Assembly (NCBI RefSeq): GCF_900142845.1
Contig: NZ_FSRU01000002.1
Coordinates: 3,162,001-3,226,000 of the forward strand
DNA: 64,000 nucleotides
Source: Paraburkholderia phenazinium
Lineage (GTDB): Bacteria > Pseudomonadota > Gammaproteobacteria > Burkholderiales > Burkholderiaceae
Direction of reading: 5' to 3'
Shown here: piece after piece, positions 52,559 through 62,132 of the stretch
Numbering within the stretch: position 1 is the first letter of the stretch
Layout of the letters: every line of letters begins with the position of its first letter
Translations under genes and position numbers: made by a program
The notes under the pieces: generated by a model
Database searches by the model: none
Seen by the model: the letters and a program-made list of their open reading frames with translations, nothing else
Told to the model about the DNA's origin: nothing

Positions 52559-53719
52559 ATGAAAAAGACAAGGCAGTGGATCGGCACGGCTCTCGCATTG
52601 ACGTTGGCATGCGGCGCGAGCGCGGCGCTGGCGCAGGTGAAGATCGGCGTGACGTTGTCGACGACGGGACCGGCCGCATCGCTCGGGATTCCTGAGAAGA
52701 ACACCATCGCGTTGCTGCCGCAGGAGATCGGCGGCAAGAGCGTGCAATACATCGTGCTCGATGACGCCTCCGACACCAGCAAGGCCGTGCAGAACACGCA
52801 CAAGCTGATCGACGAAGACCACGTCGACGCGATCATTGGTTCGACCGTCACGCCGAATTCACTGGCGATGCTCGACGTGATCTCGGAGGGCAAGACGCCG
52901 ATGATTTCGCTGGCCGCGTCGGCCGCGATCATCGCGCCGATGGATGCGAAGCGCGCATGGGCCTTCAAGACGCCGCAAAACGACAGCCTGATGGCCGACG
53001 CGATTGCGGGTTCCATGGAGAAGCACGGCATCAAGACGGTCGGCTTCATCGGTTTCGCGGATGCTTATGGCGAGAACTGGTACAGCGTCTTCAATGCCGC
53101 GGCGGCGGCGCATCATCTGAAGCTGGTCGCCAATGAGCGCTACGCCCGCACGGATGCCTCGGTCACGGGCCAGGTGCTGAAGACGATGGCGGCGAACCCG
53201 GACGCGGTGCTGATTGCCGGCTCGGGGACGCCCGCGGCGCTGCCGGCCAAATCGCTGAAAGAGCGTGGCTACAAGGGCGCGATCTATCAGACCCATGGCG
53301 TGGCGAACAACGATTTCCTGCGCGTGTGCGGCAAGGATTGCGAAGGCGAGTTGCTGCCGGCCGGCCCGATTCTCGTAGCGGACCAGTTGCCGGATTCGAA
53401 CCCGGTGAAGCAGTCGTCCGAGGCCTACAAGAACGCGTATGAGAAGGCGTATGGCGTGGGCTCGGTGGCGACCTTCGGCGGTCATGCATGGGATGCCGGC
53501 CAGATGCTGCAGCGGGCGATTCCGGAGGCGCTCAAGAAGGCTCAGCCGGGCACCCCGGCGTTCCGTGAAGCGCTGCGTGACGCGCTTGCCAACATCAAGG
53601 AGTTGCCGCTTTCGCACGGCATCATGAACACCTCCGCGACCGACCACAACGGCCTCGATCAGCGCGCTCGCGTGATCGTGCAGATCGTCGACGGCAAGTG
53701 GAAGCTGCAGAACGAATAA
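52559..53719 (+). CDS. HAAT-type periplasmic substrate-binding protein, tandem paralogue b (system 2)
   Basis: This 386-residue copy has its own signal peptide (ending SAALA) and GGAGACAGG ribosome-binding site. It differs from paralogue a mainly in the signal peptide, the segment around QSKFNAAAAAHH-like positions 175-190 and scattered surface residues. The ligand-site stretches ATGPAASLGIPEKN-type, GSTVTPNSLAM and VCGKDCEGELLPAGP are kept with small changes. Two paralogues feeding one permease set would widen ligand range or affinity. It is followed by the permease genes after 181 bp. Confidence 0.92.
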   Translation: MKKTRQWIGTALALTLACGASAALAQVKIGVTLSTTGPAASLGIPEKNTIALLPQEIGGKSVQYIVLDDASDTSKAVQNTHKLIDEDHVDAIIGSTVTPNSLAMLDVISEGKTPMISLAASAAIIAPMDAKRAWAFKTPQNDSLMADAIAGSMEKHGIKTVGFIGFADAYGENWYSVFNAAAAAHHLKLVANERYARTDASVTGQVLKTMAANPDAVLIAGSGTPAALPAKSLKERGYKGAIYQTHGVANNDFLRVCGKDCEGELLPAGPILVADQLPDSNPVKQSSEAYKNAYEKAYGVGSVATFGGHAWDAGQMLQRAIPEALKKAQPGTPAFREALRDALANIKELPLSHGIMNTSATDHNGLDQRARVIVQIVDGKWKLQNE

Positions 53720-53900
53720 CGCAGGAAAGCGGACGGTACGCGCCTCTCGCGCATCCAGCGTGCGGTGGCTGACGCCGCGCCGCCATTCTGGTCGATGACA
53801 ATGCCTGTATCCGCCGCGCCGGGCTCCGGCGCGGCGCTTGTGTTTGGCAGTCGGTTTCCCGGTTTCAGTTTCGATTTTCGACGTTTCAGGACGAGGAAGT

Positions 53901-54956
53901 ATGGATCTATCTATTGCGGCGATCCTCGCGCAGGACGGCATCACCACCGGAGCGATTTACGCGCTGCTCGCGCTGGCGCTGGTGTTGGTGTTTTCCGTGA
54001 CGCGGGTCATCTTTATCCCGCAGGGCGAGTTTGTCTCCTACGGTGCGCTGACGCTGGCAGCCCTGCAGTCGCAGAAATTTCCGGCGACCTGCTGGCTGCT
54101 GATGGCGATGGGGGTGGCGTGTTTCGTGGTCGAGACAGCGGGCCTCGTGCGGCATCCGGAACGGCGCGCGCATGCGGCGCGCACGCTGGCGGTACTGGCG
54201 GGGAAGTATCTGCTGTTTCCGGGCGCGGTGTATGTCGTGACGCATGGGCTGTTCGCGCATCCCCTGCCAATGCTGGCGCAGATTGCGCTGACGCTGCTGA
54301 TCGTGATTCCGATGGGCCCGTTCGTGTACCGGCTGGCCTTCGAGCCGATCGCCGAAGGCACGACGCTCCTGCTGCTGATCGTCGCGGTCGCAGTGCATTT
54401 CGCGATGGTCGGCCTCGGACTGGTGATGTTCGGCGCGGAGGGCTCGCGCACCAACGCGTTCTCCGACGCGACCTTCAACCTCGGCAGCCTGTCCATCTCC
54501 GGGCAGAGCCTGTGGGTGCTGGGGACGGCTGTGGTGCTGATCGCGGCGCTCTATCTGTATTTCGACCGCTCGATTTCGGGCAAGGCGTTGCGCGCGACCT
54601 CGGTCAACCGGGTTGGAGCACGGCTGGTCGGCATCGGCACGACCCAGGCCGGCAGGCTCGCGTTCACGCTGGCTGCGGGGCTCGGCGCGCTGTGCGGCAT
54701 CCTCGTCGCACCCCTGACCACCATCTACTACGACTCGGGCTTCCTGATCGGTTTAAAGGGCTTCGTGGGGGCCATCATCGGCGGTCTGGTCAGTTACCCG
54801 CTGGCGGCAGCGGGTTCGATACTGGTAGGCCTGCTGGAGTCGTATTCGTCGTTCTGGGCGAGTGCCTATAAGGAAGTGATCGTGTTCACGCTGATCATCC
54901 CGGTGCTGCTGTGGCGTAGTCTCGCCAGCCCGCATGCGGAAGAGGACGAGGAGTGA
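53901..54956 (+). CDS. HAAT-type ABC permease, LivH-like (system 2)
   Basis: The ATG at 53901 (GAGGAAGT upstream) gives 351 residues, longer than usual for LivH because of an insertion of about 50 residues after the second membrane segment (around 60-110, including VRHPERRAHAARTLAVLAGK). Family features: DGITTGAIYALLALALVLVF, RVIFIPQGEFVSYGA, SGKALRATSVNRVGARLVGI and GLKGFVGAIIGGLVSYPLA. Next gene starts 4 bp after the stop. Confidence 0.92.
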   Translation: MDLSIAAILAQDGITTGAIYALLALALVLVFSVTRVIFIPQGEFVSYGALTLAALQSQKFPATCWLLMAMGVACFVVETAGLVRHPERRAHAARTLAVLAGKYLLFPGAVYVVTHGLFAHPLPMLAQIALTLLIVIPMGPFVYRLAFEPIAEGTTLLLLIVAVAVHFAMVGLGLVMFGAEGSRTNAFSDATFNLGSLSISGQSLWVLGTAVVLIAALYLYFDRSISGKALRATSVNRVGARLVGIGTTQAGRLAFTLAAGLGALCGILVAPLTTIYYDSGFLIGLKGFVGAIIGGLVSYPLAAAGSILVGLLESYSSFWASAYKEVIVFTLIIPVLLWRSLASPHAEEDEE

Positions 54957-54960
54957 CACG

Positions 54961-56745
54961 ATGAAACGCATCCTGCAAAGCAAGTTCTTCTGGCTGTTCC
55001 TCGTCGTGATGTTCGCGCTGCCGGTGTTGCCGCAGCCGCTTCACGTGCCCGAGTACTGGGTGACGCTGCTCAATTACATCGGCCTGTACGCGATCGTGGC
55101 GATCGGCCTGGTCCTGCTGACCGGCATCGGCGGCATGACGAGCTTTGGTCAGGCGGCGTTCGTCGGCGTGGGCGCCTATACGACCGCCTTCCTGACGACG
55201 CAGTACGGCGTGTCGCCGTGGCTCGCGCTGATAGTCGGGGTGGTGCTGACAGCGCTGATTGCGCTGATGCTCGGCGCCGTGACGATGCGTCTGTCAGGGC
55301 ACTTCCTGCCGCTCGGCACTATCGCCTGGGGGCTGGCGCTGTTCTATCTGTTCGGCAACCTCGACATCCTCGGCAAGTACGACGGCATCAACGGCATCCC
55401 GGTGCTTAACGTGTTCGGCATCAATCTGGAATCGGGCCGCCATATCTATTACCTGATCTGGGTGGTGGTGATCGGGGCGGTGGTGTCCGTTCAGAATCTG
55501 CTTAATAGTCGGCCGGGGCGGGCGATCCGTGCCTTGCGCGGCGGCGGCGCGATGGCGGAAGCCATGGGTGTCAATACGGCGTGGATGCGTGTGGTGATCT
55601 TTATCTACGCGGCCGTGCTGGCGTCGATCTCCGGCTTCCTTTACGCGCATCTGCAACGCTCGGTGAATCCGACGCCGTTCGGTCTGAACCACGGCATCGA
55701 ATTCCTGTTCATGGCGGTGGTGGGCGGGGTCTCGCATGTGTGGGGCGCGGTGCTCGGGGCGGCGATCCTGACTATCCTGCAGGACTATCTGCAGACGCTA
55801 CTGCCCAAACTGCTAGGGGAGAGCGGCAACTTTGAAGTGATTGTGTTCGGCGTGCTGATGGTCTTGTTGCTGCAGTACGCGCGCCAGGGCGTGTGGCCGT
55901 TCGTGGCGCGCTTCTTTCCGCGCGGGCCGCGTGCCCACGTGCCGGAGCAGGCGGAGCCGTTGCCGCAGCGCAGCAAGCCCGCAGCCGGTGAAACGCTTCT
56001 GACCGTGGATAAGGCGCGCAAGCAGTTCGGCGGCCTGGTGGCCGTGAACGACGTCAGCTTCGAGGTGAAGGCGGGGCAGATCATCGGGCTGATCGGACCG
56101 AACGGCGCCGGTAAATCGACCACCTTCAATCTGGTCACGGGTGTGCTGCGGGCGACCAGCGGCGAGATCGCGTTTCGCGGCGAGCGGATCGATGCGCTCA
56201 CTTCACGTGAAATCGTCAAACGCGGGATTGGCCGCACGTTCCAGCACGTCAAGCTGCTGCCGGGCATGAGCGTGCTGGAAAACGTCGCGATCGGCGCGCA
56301 TTTGCGCGGGCACGCGGGCGTGTGGCGTAGCGTGGCAAGGCTGAACGGCGCGGAAGAAGGGCGCCTGATGGCGGAAGCCGCCCGGCAGATCCGTCGCGTG
56401 GGGCTGGAAGAGCATATGTACGACGAGGCCGGAAGCCTCGCGCTGGGCAAGCAGCGGATTCTCGAAATCGCGCGGGCGCTGTGCTGCGATCCGACGCTGC
56501 TGCTGCTCGACGAGCCGGCTGCGGGTCTGCGTTATCAGGAGAAGCAGCAGCTCGCCGATCTGCTGCGCAAGCTCAAGGAAGAGGGGATGAGCGTGCTGCT
56601 GGTCGAGCACGACATGGATTTCGTGATGAACCTGACCGACCGGCTGGTGGTGATGGAGTTTGGCACGCGGATCGCGGAAGGTTTGCCGCAGGACGTACAG
56701 CAGGATCCGGCGGTGCTCGAGGCGTATCTGGGTGGGGTGGACTGA
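54961..56745 (+). CDS. Fused LivM permease - LivG ATPase (system 2)
   Basis: This single 594-residue protein joins two usually separate subunits. Residues 1-320 are a LivM-type permease ([62 protein letters not shown]). A Pro/Arg/Glu linker (about 325-350) follows. Residues 350-594 are a LivG ATPase with Walker [12 protein letters not shown], signature [15 protein letters not shown] and Walker [12 protein letters not shown]. The frame is continuous with no internal stop, so this is a true fusion. The stop shares a base with the start of the next gene (TGATG). Confidence 0.94.
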   Translation: MKRILQSKFFWLFLVVMFALPVLPQPLHVPEYWVTLLNYIGLYAIVAIGLVLLTGIGGMTSFGQAAFVGVGAYTTAFLTTQYGVSPWLALIVGVVLTALIALMLGAVTMRLSGHFLPLGTIAWGLALFYLFGNLDILGKYDGINGIPVLNVFGINLESGRHIYYLIWVVVIGAVVSVQNLLNSRPGRAIRALRGGGAMAEAMGVNTAWMRVVIFIYAAVLASISGFLYAHLQRSVNPTPFGLNHGIEFLFMAVVGGVSHVWGAVLGAAILTILQDYLQTLLPKLLGESGNFEVIVFGVLMVLLLQYARQGVWPFVARFFPRGPRAHVPEQAEPLPQRSKPAAGETLLTVDKARKQFGGLVAVNDVSFEVKAGQIIGLIGPNGAGKSTTFNLVTGVLRATSGEIAFRGERIDALTSREIVKRGIGRTFQHVKLLPGMSVLENVAIGAHLRGHAGVWRSVARLNGAEEGRLMAEAARQIRRVGLEEHMYDEAGSLALGKQRILEIARALCCDPTLLLLDEPAAGLRYQEKQQLADLLRKLKEEGMSVLLVEHDMDFVMNLTDRLVVMEFGTRIAEGLPQDVQQDPAVLEAYLGGVD

Positions 56746-57509
56746 TGAGAACGATGATGAATTCCGCAATGCCGATCCTCGACGTGGAGGGCCTGTCGGT
56801 CCGCTACGGCAAGGTCGAGGCGCTGCACGGCGCCAGTATCAAGGTGCGGCCGGGGCAGATCGTGTCTGTGATCGGTCCGAACGGCGCGGGCAAGTCCACG
56901 CTACTCAACGCCATCATGGGCGCGTTGCCGGTGAGCGGCCATGCGAAGGGCGCGATTGTCTATCAGAGCGAGGATGTCAGCGCGGTGCCGGTGGAAAAGC
57001 GGGTGGCGCTAGGCATGTGTCTCGTCCCCGAGAAGCGGGAGTTGTTTGCGACGATGAGCGTCGAAGACAACCTGGTGCTCGGCGCCTACCGACGCAAGCG
57101 GGCAGGGGAGCGCAACTTCCTGGACCAGCTTGAACCGGTGTTCACTTTGTTTCCGCGCCTGAAGGAGCGTCGCAAGCAGGCGGCAGGGACGCTATCCGGC
57201 GGCGAGCGGCAAATGCTGGCGGTGGGGCGGGCGCTGATGGGCAAGCCCGAATTGCTGATGTTGGACGAGCCGAGCCTGGGCCTCGCGCCGCTGATCGTGA
57301 AAGAGATTTTTCACATCATCAGCGCGCTGCGTCAGACAGGTGTCGCGACCTTGCTGATCGAGCAAAATGCCCGCGCGGCCCTGCAGATTTCGGACTATGG
57401 CTACGTGCTGGAGACCGGCGAGCTGGCGCTGGAGGGTCCGGCCGTGGAGTTGGCGCAGAATCCTCGCGTGATCGAAACGTATCTCGGTTTGACGAAGAAG
57501 GTGGCGTAA
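56745..57509 (+). CDS. HAAT-type ABC transporter ATP-binding protein, LivF-like (system 2)
   Basis: The 254-residue ATPase has canonical sites: Walker [12 protein letters not shown], signature LSGGERQMLAVGRAL, Walker B LLMLDEPSLGLAPLIV and the His/Gln-loop end LLIEQNARAALQ. Translation probably restarts at TGATG. Alternative ATG codons follow within 8 codons. The parS-containing terminator ends the operon 34 bp downstream. Confidence 0.93.
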   Translation: MRTMMNSAMPILDVEGLSVRYGKVEALHGASIKVRPGQIVSVIGPNGAGKSTLLNAIMGALPVSGHAKGAIVYQSEDVSAVPVEKRVALGMCLVPEKRELFATMSVEDNLVLGAYRRKRAGERNFLDQLEPVFTLFPRLKERRKQAAGTLSGGERQMLAVGRALMGKPELLMLDEPSLGLAPLIVKEIFHIISALRQTGVATLLIEQNARAALQISDYGYVLETGELALEGPAVELAQNPRVIETYLGLTKKVA

Positions 57510-57542
57510 AGCCTTTGGCCTCAAGGGTTTGCGAGTGATCGA

Positions 57543-57577
57543 GCGGTGTGTTTCACGTGAAACACACCGCTTTTTTT
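57543..57577 (+). other. parS: parS site 1, forming the liv-operon terminator
   Basis: TGTTTCACGTGAAACA at 57549-57564 is a perfect match to the bacterial parS consensus bound by ParB. It sits inside a larger perfect 28-bp palindrome (57543-57570, extended by GCGG/CCGC) followed by seven T. The same sequence is thus a centromere-like site and an intrinsic terminator for the liv operon. The cognate parA-parB genes lie 2.9 kb downstream. Confidence 0.9.
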
Positions 57578-57600
57578 ATCGCCTTGGCCAAACGGACGAA

Positions 57601-57628
57601 TTCGGGCCAAAACCGAACCCGCTATAAT
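57601..57628 (+). promoter_or_regulatory. Promoter of the mnmG-rsmG-par region
   Basis: A perfect TATAAT (57623-57628) with TTCGGG 16 bp upstream (57601-57606), about 50 bp before the mnmG start. The -35 is weak. Confidence 0.5.
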
Positions 57629-57683
57629 TCGCCCATACATTTTCCTTAGAAGGTTCACGCGGTGTCCCGGCGTGAGATCCGCG

Positions 57684-59651
57684 ATGCTTTATCCCACTGA
57701 ATTTGACGTAATCGTCGTCGGCGGCGGCCACGCCGGCACCGAAGCCGCTTTGGCTTCCGCGCGCATGGGCAACAAGACGCTCCTGCTGACGCACAACATC
57801 GAAACCCTCGGCCAGATGAGCTGCAATCCGTCGATCGGCGGTATTGGCAAAGGCCATCTGGTGAAGGAAGTCGATGCGCTGGGCGGCGCGATGGCGGCGG
57901 CCACGGACGAGGGCGGCATCCAGTTTCGCATCCTGAATTCGTCGAAAGGCCCAGCCGTGCGGGCGACCCGCGCGCAGGCCGACCGCCTGCTGTACAAGCA
58001 GGCCATCCGGCACCGTCTCGAAAATCAGCCAAATCTCTGGCTGTTCCAGCAGGCGGTGGACGACCTGATGGTGGAGGGCGATCGGGTAGTGGGCGCGGTG
58101 ACGCAGGTGGGAATTCGCTTCCGCTCGCGTGCTGTCGTGCTGACGGCCGGGACCTTCCTGGACGGCAAGATTCACGTGGGTCTGAACAACTACACGGGTG
58201 GTCGCGCAGGCGATCCGGCTGCGGTGTCGCTGTCGGCACGCCTCAAGGAACTGAAGCTGCCGCAAGGCCGGCTGAAGACCGGCACGCCGCCTCGAATCGA
58301 CGGCCGCACGATCGATTTCTCCAAGCTCGAAGAGCAGCCGGGCGATCTGGACCCGGTGCCGGTGTTCTCGTTCCTCGGTCGCGTCGAGCAGCATCCACGT
58401 CAGGTGCCGTGCTGGGTCACGCATACCAACGAGCGCACGCACGACATCATCCGCGGCGGACTCGACCGGTCGCCGATGTATACGGGCGTCATCGAAGGGG
58501 TGGGGCCGCGCTATTGCCCGTCGATTGAGGACAAGATTCACCGCTTTGCGTCGAAGGAGTCACATCAGATCTTCCTTGAACCCGAAGGCCTGACCACGAA
58601 CGAGTTCTACCCGAACGGGATTTCCACGAGCCTGCCATTCGACGTGCAATTGGAATTGGTGCGCTCGATGGTGGGTCTTGAGCATGCGCACATCCTGCGT
58701 CCGGGGTATGCGATCGAGTACGACTATTTCGATCCGCGTGGACTGAAAGCGTCGCTGGAAACCAAGGTGATCAACGGGCTGTTCTTTGCCGGCCAGATCA
58801 ACGGTACGACCGGTTACGAAGAGGCTGCGGCGCAAGGGCTGCTGGCCGGGATCAACGCGGGTCTGCATGTGCAGGGCCGCGAAGCATGGTGCCCGCGCCG
58901 CGATCAGGCTTACCTCGGCGTGCTGGTCGACGATCTGGTGACGCGTGGTGTCTCCGAGCCGTATCGCATGTTTACCAGCCGGGCAGAATATCGCCTGAGC
59001 CTGCGCGAAGACAACGCGGATATGCGTCTGACGGAAGTTGGGCGCGAGCTCGGCGTCGTGGACGACGTGCGTTGGGAAGCCTTTAGCCGTAAGCGCGAGG
59101 CTGTTTCACGTGAAACAGAGCGCCTCCGCACGACGTGGGTGAATCCGAAGACGTTGCCCGCTGAAGAGGCGACGGCATTGCTCGGTAAGGCGATCGATCA
59201 CGAGTACAGCCTCGCCGATCTGCTGCGTCGTCCGGGTGTGACGTACGACGGCGTGTGCGGTTTGCGCGACGGCGCCTGCGCACCGGCCGAAGCCTTGGCT
59301 GAAGACGACGTTCTGCTGGCTCAGATCAAGGAGCAGATCGAGATCGGCATCAAGTATCAGGGCTATATCGAGCGTCAGGCCGGGGAAATCGAGCGCAACG
59401 AATCCCACGAGAACACACGCCTGCCCGAAGGACTGGACTATGCCGAAGTACGCGGACTGTCGTTCGAGGCCCGCCAGAAGCTGACCCAGTTCCGGCCGGA
59501 AACGATCGGCCAGGCATCGCGCATCTCCGGGATCACGCCGGCGGCGATTTCGCTGCTGATGGTTCACCTGAAGCGTGGCCTTGGCCGGCGCTCGAGCAAA
59601 CCCGCCGGTGCGGCCGACAGCGGCACCGACTCCACGCCGGTGACGCAATGA
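57684..59651 (+). CDS. mnmG: tRNA uridine-5-carboxymethylaminomethyl(34) synthesis enzyme MnmG
   Basis: MnmG, with MnmE, adds the carboxymethylaminomethyl group to wobble U34, using FAD and tetrahydrofolate. The ATG at 57684 (MLYPTEFDV) is chosen over a GTG at 57672 by similarity to the family start. The 655 residues show FAD motif [21 protein letters not shown], the cysteine motif [40 protein letters not shown] segment and the helical C-terminus with [19 protein letters not shown] parS site is embedded in its coding sequence. Works in the same pathway as mnmC. Confidence 0.96.
   Translation: MLYPTEFDVIVVGGGHAGTEAALASARMGNKTLLLTHNIETLGQMSCNPSIGGIGKGHLVKEVDALGGAMAAATDEGGIQFRILNSSKGPAVRATRAQADRLLYKQAIRHRLENQPNLWLFQQAVDDLMVEGDRVVGAVTQVGIRFRSRAVVLTAGTFLDGKIHVGLNNYTGGRAGDPAAVSLSARLKELKLPQGRLKTGTPPRIDGRTIDFSKLEEQPGDLDPVPVFSFLGRVEQHPRQVPCWVTHTNERTHDIIRGGLDRSPMYTGVIEGVGPRYCPSIEDKIHRFASKESHQIFLEPEGLTTNEFYPNGISTSLPFDVQLELVRSMVGLEHAHILRPGYAIEYDYFDPRGLKASLETKVINGLFFAGQINGTTGYEEAAAQGLLAGINAGLHVQGREAWCPRRDQAYLGVLVDDLVTRGVSEPYRMFTSRAEYRLSLREDNADMRLTEVGRELGVVDDVRWEAFSRKREAVSRETERLRTTWVNPKTLPAEEATALLGKAIDHEYSLADLLRRPGVTYDGVCGLRDGACAPAEALAEDDVLLAQIKEQIEIGIKYQGYIERQAGEIERNESHENTRLPEGLDYAEVRGLSFEARQKLTQFRPETIGQASRISGITPAAISLLMVHLKRGLGRRSSKPAGAADSGTDSTPVTQ
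59101..59118. other. parS: parS site 2, inside mnmG
   Basis: CTGTTTCACGTGAAACAG, an 18-bp perfect palindrome containing the 16-bp parS consensus (59102-59117). In frame it encodes Ala-Val-Ser-Arg-Glu-Thr of MnmG. It lies 1.55 kb from site 1 and 1.3 kb before parA. Confidence 0.9.
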
Positions 59652-60343
59652 CGGCACGGCAGAAGGGATTTGGCGGCGCGGATAGCAGGGAAGCGCTGGG
59701 TGCATTGCTCAATGAGGGCGTCGAGGAGTTGGGCCTCGATCTGAGCGACGCCCAACTCGACAAACTGCTCGACTACGTCGCATTGCTCGCCAAGTGGAAT
59801 GCCGTATACAACCTCACGGCGATCCGCGACCCGCGGCAAATGCTGATCCAGCACATTCTCGATTCGCTTTCGATCGTGCCGCATCTCGCGAGCCTGGGGC
59901 CGTCGTCGGCGCTCGACGTCGGCTCGGGTGGCGGCCTGCCCGGCATCGTGCTGGCGATCGTCTTGCCGGACTGGACGGTCACGCTCAACGACATCGTCCA
60001 CAAAAAGACGGCGTTCCAGGCGCAGGCCAAAGCGGAACTCGGTCTCACCAATCTCTCGGTAGTGACCGGCCGCGTCGAAACACTGAAGCCTGGCGTGGAA
60101 GTGCCGGCAAAGTTTGATGTAATCGTCTCGCGTGCATTCGCAGAGCTCGCGGATTTCGTTACACTGGCCCGTCATCTGGTTGCCGGGCAGGGCGCGATCT
60201 GGGCCATGAAGGGCGTGCGCCCCGATGGCGAGATCGAACGCCTGCCTGCGGGCTCCCACGCGAAACAGATCATCCGGCTCAAGGTGCCGTCGCTCGAGGC
60301 TGAGCGCCACCTGGTTGAGGTGGTGCTGGACGCCGGCAGCTAA
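59648..60343 (+). CDS. rsmG: 16S rRNA (guanine(527)-N7)-methyltransferase
   Basis: RsmG methylates G527 of 16S rRNA. The ATG overlaps the mnmG stop (ATGA). The 231 residues carry the SAM-binding motif [18 protein letters not shown], the early [20 protein letters not shown] and the later [24 protein letters not shown]. The first 25 residues are an extension compared with the usual 205-215-residue protein. Mutants of this gene cause streptomycin resistance in several species. Confidence 0.95.
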   Translation: MTARQKGFGGADSREALGALLNEGVEELGLDLSDAQLDKLLDYVALLAKWNAVYNLTAIRDPRQMLIQHILDSLSIVPHLASLGPSSALDVGSGGGLPGIVLAIVLPDWTVTLNDIVHKKTAFQAQAKAELGLTNLSVVTGRVETLKPGVEVPAKFDVIVSRAFAELADFVTLARHLVAGQGAIWAMKGVRPDGEIERLPAGSHAKQIIRLKVPSLEAERHLVEVVLDAGS

Positions 60344-60419
60344 GCCCCACGAAGCACAGCAGACACCAGACACAAGCGCATTCCAACTCATCCAGGCAGC
60401 AAAAAGGGACACACCAACG

Positions 60420-61193
60420 ATGGCAAAAATCTTCTGCGTTGCGAACCAGAAGGGCGGCGTCGGGAAGACGACGACAGCAGTCAATCTTGCCGCGAGCCTC
60501 GCATCGCAGGGACAGCGTGTCCTTCTCATCGATCTGGATCCGCAGGGTAACGCCACCATGGGCAGCGGCGTCGACAAGGCCGCCTGCGCGAATACCATCT
60601 ATGAAGTGCTGGTGGACGGCGTGGCGGTGGCGGATGCGCGTGTGCGGCCTGAGGCGGTTTCGTACGATGTCGTGCCGGCCAACCGCGAACTGGCGGGCGC
60701 TGAGGTCGAGCTGGTGAACGTGCAGAATCGCGAGCGTCAGTTGAAGGATGCGCTGGCGCTGGTGGAGGGCGAGTACGACTTCGTACTGATCGACTGTCCG
60801 CCGGCTCTGTCGTTGCTGACACTCAATGGTCTGTGTGCCGCCCATGGCGTGGTGATCCCGATGCAGTGCGAGTACTTCGCGCTCGAAGGGCTGTCGGACC
60901 TGGTCAACACCATCAAGCAGGTGCACGCGAACCTGAATCGCGATCTGAAGGTCATCGGGCTGCTGCGCGTCATGTTCGATCCGCGCATCACGCTGCAACA
61001 GCAGGTGTCCGACCAGTTGAAAGAGCATTTCGGCGACAAGGTATTTGACGTCGTCATTCCGCGCAATGTGCGCCTTGCCGAGGCGCCTAGCTATGGATTG
61101 CCGGGCGTGGTGTTCGACCGTGCGTCGCGCGGCGCGCAGGCGTACGTGCAATTTGGCGCGGAAATGATTGAGCGAGTGCGCGCGATCATCTGA
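60420..61193 (+). CDS. parA: Chromosome partitioning ATPase ParA (Soj)
   Basis: ParA forms an ATP-dependent gradient on the nucleoid that moves ParB-parS complexes. The ATG at 60420 gives 257 residues without an N-terminal DNA-binding domain, as expected for a chromosomal type. Motifs: deviant Walker A KGGVGKTTTAVNLAA, A' box LLIDLDPQGNATMG, Walker B FVLIDCPPALSLLTLN and the late PRNVRLAEAPSYGLP. It lies 76 bp after rsmG and 38 bp before parB. Confidence 0.96.
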   Translation: MAKIFCVANQKGGVGKTTTAVNLAASLASQGQRVLLIDLDPQGNATMGSGVDKAACANTIYEVLVDGVAVADARVRPEAVSYDVVPANRELAGAEVELVNVQNRERQLKDALALVEGEYDFVLIDCPPALSLLTLNGLCAAHGVVIPMQCEYFALEGLSDLVNTIKQVHANLNRDLKVIGLLRVMFDPRITLQQQVSDQLKEHFGDKVFDVVIPRNVRLAEAPSYGLPGVVFDRASRGAQAYVQFGAEMIERVRAII

Positions 61194-61231
61194 CGCGTGG
61201 CGAGGCACCCCAAGCTGATCGAGGAAGCACG

Positions 61232-62119
61232 ATGAATGCAGTAGCACGAAAGAAGGGATTGGGCCGGGGGCTGGAAGCCTTGCTCGGCGGCAGCGCGGAT
61301 ATCACCGAGGCGGTGAAGATCGAAGGCGCGCCGAACGTCTTGCCGCTCGGCAAGCTGCAGGCCGGCAAGTACCAGCCGCGCACGCGTATGGACGAAGGCG
61401 CGCTGCAGGAGCTGGCGGCCAGCATTCGCGCGCAAGGGCTGATGCAACCGATCCTCGTGCGGCCGGTTTCGGCGGACAAGTACGAAATCATCGCCGGCGA
61501 GCGGCGTTTCCGCGCCGCGCGTCTGGCCGGTCTGGACGAGGTGCCGGTGCTGGTGCGGGATGTGCCCGACCAGGCCGCTGCCGCGATGGCGCTGATCGAG
61601 AACATCCAGCGCGAAGATCTGAATCCGCTGGAAGAAGCGCAGGGCATCCAGCGTCTGCTCGACGAATTCAGCTTTACGCACGAGCAGGCGGCGGAATCGG
61701 TGGGGCGCTCGCGCAGTGCCGTGTCGAACCTGCTGCGTCTGTTGAATCTGGCAGCGCCGGTGCAGACGATGCTGCTCGCGGGCGATCTCGACATGGGGCA
61801 TGCCCGTGCACTGCTGGCGGTCGACCCCGCCACGCAGATCACGCTTGCCAACCAGGTGGTCAACAAGCGGATGTCGGTGCGCGAAACCGAAAAACTGGTG
61901 ACCACGACCACCAAGGTGGCGCCGGCGGTGAAGGCGAAGGCAAACAACGACGGTGGCCGCGATACCCGGCGCCTCGAAGAGGAACTGTCGGATCTGCTGG
62001 CTGCCACGGTCAGGATCAAGCTCGGCCGCCGCGGGCGCGGCCAGGTGCTGGTGGACTTCGGCGACCTCGACGCGCTCGAAGGTATCCTCGCGCGGCTGCG
62101 CGGCAACGCCACAGCCTGA
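61232..62119 (+). CDS. parB: Chromosome partitioning CTPase/DNA-binding protein ParB (Spo0J)
   Basis: ParB binds parS, loads as a CTP-dependent clamp and spreads. The 295 residues begin with the ParA-activating segment RKKGLGRGLEALLGG. The CTP-binding N domain follows (LRAQGLMQPILVRP-like, GERRFRAARLAG), then NIQREDLNPLEEAQG, the helix-turn-helix for parS (THEQAAESVGRSRSAVSNLL) and the C-terminal dimer domain (LLAATVRIKLGRRGRGQVLV). Both perfect parS sites in this window are its expected targets. Confidence 0.96.
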   Translation: MNAVARKKGLGRGLEALLGGSADITEAVKIEGAPNVLPLGKLQAGKYQPRTRMDEGALQELAASIRAQGLMQPILVRPVSADKYEIIAGERRFRAARLAGLDEVPVLVRDVPDQAAAAMALIENIQREDLNPLEEAQGIQRLLDEFSFTHEQAAESVGRSRSAVSNLLRLLNLAAPVQTMLLAGDLDMGHARALLAVDPATQITLANQVVNKRMSVRETEKLVTTTTKVAPAVKAKANNDGGRDTRRLEEELSDLLAATVRIKLGRRGRGQVLVDFGDLDALEGILARLRGNATA

Positions 62120-62132
62120 TCGACGCTTCCCA

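Noticed and set aside
56202..56211. TTCACGTGAA, a possible third parS in the LivM-LivG fusion gene
   Set aside because: Only the 10-bp core matches; the outer bases differ from the 16-bp consensus at five positions, unlike the two perfect sites.
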